From contig CM057337.1 in NCBI GenBank assembly GCA_030015575.1, forward strand, positions 294,152,044 through 294,216,043: a stretch of DNA of 64,000 nt, read 5' to 3'. The DNA is from Agapanthus africanus. Lineage: Eukaryota; Streptophyta; Magnoliopsida; Asparagales; Amaryllidaceae. Below, in pieces: positions 59,959 through 64,000 of the stretch; the first letter of the stretch is position 1, and each line of letters opens with the position of its first letter. The notes under the pieces were generated by a model. That model was not told the origin of the DNA. It saw nothing but the letters and a program-made list of their open reading frames with translations, and did not search any database. The position numbers and the translations under genes are program-made.

Positions 59959-60564
59959 CTAGCTCCCACCGTCTATGAGAAAATCGTAGTATCTCTCAGG
60001 TGGATGAGGAACCCTACTAGATCTGCAGAGTGGCCGAGGTTCGTCGGAAACTATCGAATCCTCCGGTTCTACCAAATCATCAGTCATAGTTTGTGTAGCT
60101 GGAACTTCTTCAAGTTCTACGTCATTAGCACTAATTTCTTTCAGAAGAAATTCTTTTTCTAAAAAGGTGGCATGTCGAGAAACAAACACCTTTTGTTCCT
60201 CAGTGTGTTAGAAGATATACCCTCCCGAATGCTTGGAATATCCTACAAACATCCACAGAACTGACCTTTCCTCGAGCTTGTCCGGATTTTGCGTTTTAAC
60301 GTAAGCCGGACAACCCCATATCTTAGTAAAATTAAGACATGGTCTCGTCCCTTTCCATATCTCATATGGAATGGTAGGCACGGATTTGGTCGGAACTATA
60401 TAAAATAGGTACGCAGCTGTCTCAAGTGCATAACCCCAAAAGGAAATAAGTAACTCCGCAATACTCATCATAGAGCGCACCTAATCTAATAGGGTGTGAT
60501 TCCTCCGCTCCGATACTCCATTATGATCTGGTGTATACGGAGGAGTAAGCTGAGAGAGAATCTC
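59959..60564 (-). pseudogene. Integrase end remnant of element E
   Basis: Minus-strand readings at 60208-60480 (SFWGYALETAAYL, IPYEIWKGTRPCLNF, KIWGCPAYVK) and 59959-60189 (VPHPPERYYDF) correspond to the end of the copia integrase core and the linker before RT. At 60565 the sequence passes into the LTR of G. Confidence 0.82.
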
Positions 60565-62117
60565 TGCAACATTTCAGAAAAATAAAATATTATTTTTGGG
60601 AATTTATATAATTAAAATAATAATTATTATGAATATTTTAATGGTGCGGTATAATTAAATACCGATAAATTAGGAAATATTTGGAAATTTTGTAAATTAT
60701 TGAATTGAAAGAGATTATGAGGATGGAGCATTCATAGATTTTTATATAATTAATTATATTCCATTTTAATGCTAATCGCGATTAAATATCATAAATTGTG
60801 TATTAAGCTTGATTAGTGCATATGACATGCACCATGTCATATTTCACATTTTTACATTTTCCTACCATGGTCTTTTCTTTTTATCATGCATTGCTTTGTT
60901 TTATAAAGGAAATGAAAAGAAAAGAAAAAGAGAAGAAGAAGGAAATAGAATAAACAATGAAGTATGGGCAAGAGAAAGAGAGAGGGTGAGGGGTCTTCTT
61001 GAACCTTGGCTCATTGTCCCCTTCATTATTTCCTTCATCATTTTTCTCCCCTCCCTCATCCATGGCTGCCCTCACTCCTCCACCTCCTCTAAACCTTTAC
61101 AACAACACCAAAAACATCTTAAAACGCTTCATTCCCTTCATTAAAAACTTGCACAAGCTCACTACAAGCATGTGAGATCAAGAAAAATTGGATTTTGAAG
61201 ACTTGGGGCAACTCAAGAAATTTCTTGAGTTGCCAAATAAGGTATTTTCTTCACCATTAGTGTAGTAATACATTCACTTTAGCTTCCTTGTTAGTTTAGA
61301 AGTGATTAAGTGATGTTTGGAGAGGTTTGAAATTCCTAGATGAGGTTTGAGGGATTCTTGAGTTGTGATTGTGCTAATGAGCTTTAGTGGTGACCTTAAA
61401 CCCCCATAGTGTTAGAAACCTCCAAATTGAAACAAACCCAAGACTTGGTTTTAGATATCGAAATGTCGGTTTGTCAATAAATAGAGATTGCAGGAAATCT
61501 TGGACGACCTGGGACTTTTAATAGAAAAGAAAACAATACCACTAACCTAGATGGGCCACTAGGAGAGTAGCTTGCAAGTATGAACCCAAACGGAGCAAAT
61601 AGAACCGAGCAGGACGGATTTTGAGAGTGTGTGGCCGGCCACTTTGTGGAGTTTGGGGTCCAGGTTGATTATGTAGCTCATATACCTCCTACACAACAAC
61701 CCAGTTTTGTTTTCTTACTCCAATTTCACTTGAACCAAAATCTGGGACCATTTTCAAGAGGTGCTGCCTTGTATTTCTTGATGTTCATGACTTGAAGTTT
61801 TGATATTTTTGTTTTGTATCGGTCACTTGACGTTTGTACGTCGATATCGGGTGTTATTTAGCTCTTTTGCATGAGTAGACCGTAGGTTTAAACCTATGTG
61901 CGATTCCTGTGCTGTTTTGGTTTTCGTGCGTGATTTCTGTTTAAGATGCTATGTGTGTATATATGTAGGTACCCTCAAGTGGACTTTGAACAACAAGGAT
62001 GTGTGTGGCGACATCGACTTCGACAAGCAAGGATCAAGATGAGCAGAAATATATCTACAGGGGAAGTCGGGTTGATGGCGTATAGCACCCCGCACTTTCA
62101 TTGTGTAGCACGCGAAT

Positions 62118-62148
62118 GTGTTATATATATATATATATATATATATCT
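62118..62148. repeat. TA microsatellite in G
   Basis: A TA-dinucleotide run, with a second at 62369-62392. Neither is present at the matching place in D's LTR. Confidence 0.85.
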
Positions 62149-63805
62149 ATACTGATGAGTTTTATGAGATTGGTATACTTAGCAAGAAATGCTTAGGTGA
62201 CTTTAGGTTAGTTTAGCGTAATTGTAGAAAAGTGCTTATAGTGTAGTTTCTTAGTTGTGAAACCCTAGAGTAAAGTTTTGCTCACACGCACATACACACA
62301 TGCATACATTCGATTTACTTGTACGTATATGGGGATATATACATATATAAATACATATGTGTATGTGAGTATGTATATATATATATATATACATGGATGA
62401 TGAGGATGGTATATGATACTTGGAGATGAGTCGATGTGTTTGGACATGATGCTGTGAGATCAGTGATGTGACTTGGTTCGTATTATGAGATACGACAAGA
62501 TATTATAGCGGGTCCTTAGGCGATGTGTTTTTATACATACACATATATTTATGTTAATGGTATCGGTATGTACTAAACTTAGTTCAGTATCCTATTCAGG
62601 ATATATTGATAATGATACCATACGAATATTGATGTTTATGAGATAGGCAACTCGTACCCCGATATTGAGGATGCCGTACGATGGATTTACCGTACGAGAT
62701 ATATTTATGATGATAGATCCGCACTCATGATTTAGAGGATGTCGTATCATATATTTTATGGTAAGTGACGCTATTGAGGCGGGATCATCGACTACTATAT
62801 ACATATATCGACTCAGACTTAGGTAGTTCTCCTAACCCTTTGATTAGTCTCTTAGTTTTGTCCTGTAGTTACTTAGTAGATGTTAGAATGGGCTCAAGTC
62901 ATACATTTTTCCAAACTAACGAATCGTGAGTATTTTAAAGACAGGCCAAGGAATACTACGGATATTTCAAAGGACGTACCTTTTCTTAAAAACACCGTAG
63001 CCCTATTTTATAAATACCACGATTCGCGTTATTTCAATAGCCAAAACTGTATGACTCGTAGTTAGGAACGTATATTCTTATTTGCGGTGTGAACTATGCA
63101 TTGTCCTTAGATTCATGTTGTTATTATCGCATTGCATACTTATACATGTGTTTTTATTGTTATTATGAAACCATGCTGTCAGGACACCAGCACCATTACC
63201 GATGATGCGTATGATACACGTACACCTGCTTGCCGGCTCACACACATCATCATCGGTAATTGCCATGTCACGTACACTTTAGAGAATATTATTTCATTTT
63301 TATCGCTTGCTAGCTGATAGTTTCGATATATCATTACTGTGCTCGTTTAGATGTTGCATTTATTACTGTGATTTTTCATGTATATTTATATATTCATTTC
63401 CCATGATATTATAGGCCAGTCCGTATTGCCGAGGCCTGGTATTCAATGTTATTTACCCTTCATTTTTTGGATTTCGGACTTTCCATGAGATTTTCTGGAT
63501 TTGGAGAAACCGCAAGGATTTTATATAAATTTAATATCATTTTAAAATGCAAGTTGCGGTTTTCTCATGATAGGATTTGAGATATGTCCACCATGAGTTT
63601 TCTCGGCTCTTGAGCGATATCATACACCCGATTCGAGGAGGAGGAGGAACCGTCTATGGGTGCATGGTGGACCCGGTGCGGTACCCCGGGGCAAGATGGT
63701 CATAGATGATGGCAGTGAGCCTGACAGGGGAGCACTACCGACCGGTTATTTATGACGCGGCGGATATCCGGAGGATACCGACGTTGTCGTGAGATTTGAT
63801 ATGAG

Positions 63806-63925
63806 GGGCCAGTCCGGATAGCCGGAGCCCAGGGGCCAGTCCGGATAGCCGAAGCCCGAGATATTGAGACTTTGAGGTATTGAGATTTTATGATATGGGC
63901 CAATCCGGATAGCCGGAGCCTGAGA
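63806..63925 (+). repeat. Short direct repeats in the G LTR
   Basis: Three copies of GGGCCAGTCCGGATAGCCGG or a close variant, followed by AGCC (about 63806, 63833 and 63898). D's LTR has a single related copy (GGGCCGATCCGGACTGACGG near 42560), so the repeat expanded in G. Confidence 0.75.
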
Positions 63926-64000
63926 TATTGGATATTTGGATATATGTTTTGTGTCGATGCTTGACACGGATTTTATACTGATTTCATTGATGATGCCTCA

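Larger units (their letters stand above)
36170..60564 (-). mobile_element. Element E: Ty1/copia element (fossil), interrupted by C and cut by G
   Basis: Own sequence is 36170-38475 and 58487-60564 on the minus strand. The 3' LTR is 36170-38334, the purine tract 38335-38346, then the RNase H, reverse transcriptase and integrase remnants. The 5' part lies to the right beyond G. It belongs to the same broad LTR group as A, B, H and I but is clearly diverged. Its pol is the best preserved in the window, with only a few visible breaks, so it resembles the autonomous type from which the B/H/I family may derive. The left target copy would be 36165-36169 (AAGTA). Confidence 0.85.
60565..64000 (+). 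mobile_element. Element G: start of a long Ty3/gypsy LTR (fossil, runs off the window)
   Basis: It opens TGCAACATTTCAG and follows the D LTR in order: the early AT-rich block with GGTATAATTAAAT, the segment AAGTCGGGTTGATGGCGTAT near 62064, the CCGTACGA pair near 62665-62695, and the 13-base stem (63195-63207/63248-63260). It is diverged and belongs to another subfamily. 3436 bases are visible without reaching an LTR end, in line with D's 3.4 kb LTR. It cuts element E; no target duplication can be checked. Confidence 0.8.

Noticed and set aside
58477-60564. Host reverse transcriptase-like gene
   Set aside because: The order integrase end, RT, RNase H, purine tract, LTR shows it is the pol remnant of copia element E rather than a host gene.
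60809-61144. 111-codon open frame at the start of G
   Set aside because: It is rich in Ser/Lys from low-complexity sequence inside a gypsy LTR and has no counterpart in D.
1-64000. A bacterial or phage accessory region with defence systems
   Set aside because: No compact operons or ribosome-binding sites; LTRs, plant primer sites and nested retroelements fill the window.

Overview
This window is plant nuclear DNA made entirely of nested LTR retrotransposon fossils and their tandem repeats. I see no host gene, rRNA, tRNA gene or CRISPR. A plant host is suggested by plant-type Ty1/copia pol remnants, by primer-binding sites matching the 3' end of initiator Met-tRNA, by chromovirus (Tekay/Del-like) and Tat-like Ty3/gypsy ends, and by the layers of insertion typical of large, repeat-rich angiosperm genomes. 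The species cannot be told.

Layout, left to right. (B) 1-7536: right-hand part of a plus-strand copia element, ending in its 3' LTR 5306-7536. It sits inside (A), a minus-strand copia relative of which only the 5' LTR 7579-9771 and PBS are in view. A in turn lies in the tandem arrays of (F), an older Tat-like gypsy element whose array-rich 3' region (9772-11677 and 32250-34394) runs into a 3' LTR starting at 34395. (H) 11678-32244 is a complete plus-strand copia element inserted in F (target duplication ACAGG). H is itself split by (I) 15394-25790, a complete minus-strand copia element (target duplication AAGAT).

(E), from 36170, is a minus-strand copia element with the best-preserved reverse transcriptase and RNase H. 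It is split by (C) 38476-58481, a minus-strand copia-type element with different LTR ends (target duplication CGATC). C's 3' LTR is split by (D) 40305-50740, a long-LTR gypsy derivative with Tekay-like ends and no recognisable pol (target duplication TAGGG). E is cut again at 60565 by (G), the start of a long gypsy LTR distantly related to D's, which runs off the window. LTR pairs differ by roughly 1% (D), 1-1.5% (H, I) and a few percent (C) by eye, in keeping with the nesting order.

B, H and I share one layout: LTRs of about 2.2 kb, a leader of about 3 kb, then a decayed protease-integrase-RT-RNase H stretch with no gag that I can recognise. They look like a non-autonomous copia family moved by a helper. 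The most interesting signal is not protein. In several elements there are palindromes whose two arms differ between copies yet stay complementary: a duplicated stem-loop in the copia leaders, a PBS-proximal hairpin, paired palindromes in the LTRs, a hairpin array in F, a mini-hairpin array in D, and a 13-bp stem shared by D and G. These are candidates for undescribed retrotransposon RNA structures, or for an unusual arm-templated mode of sequence change.
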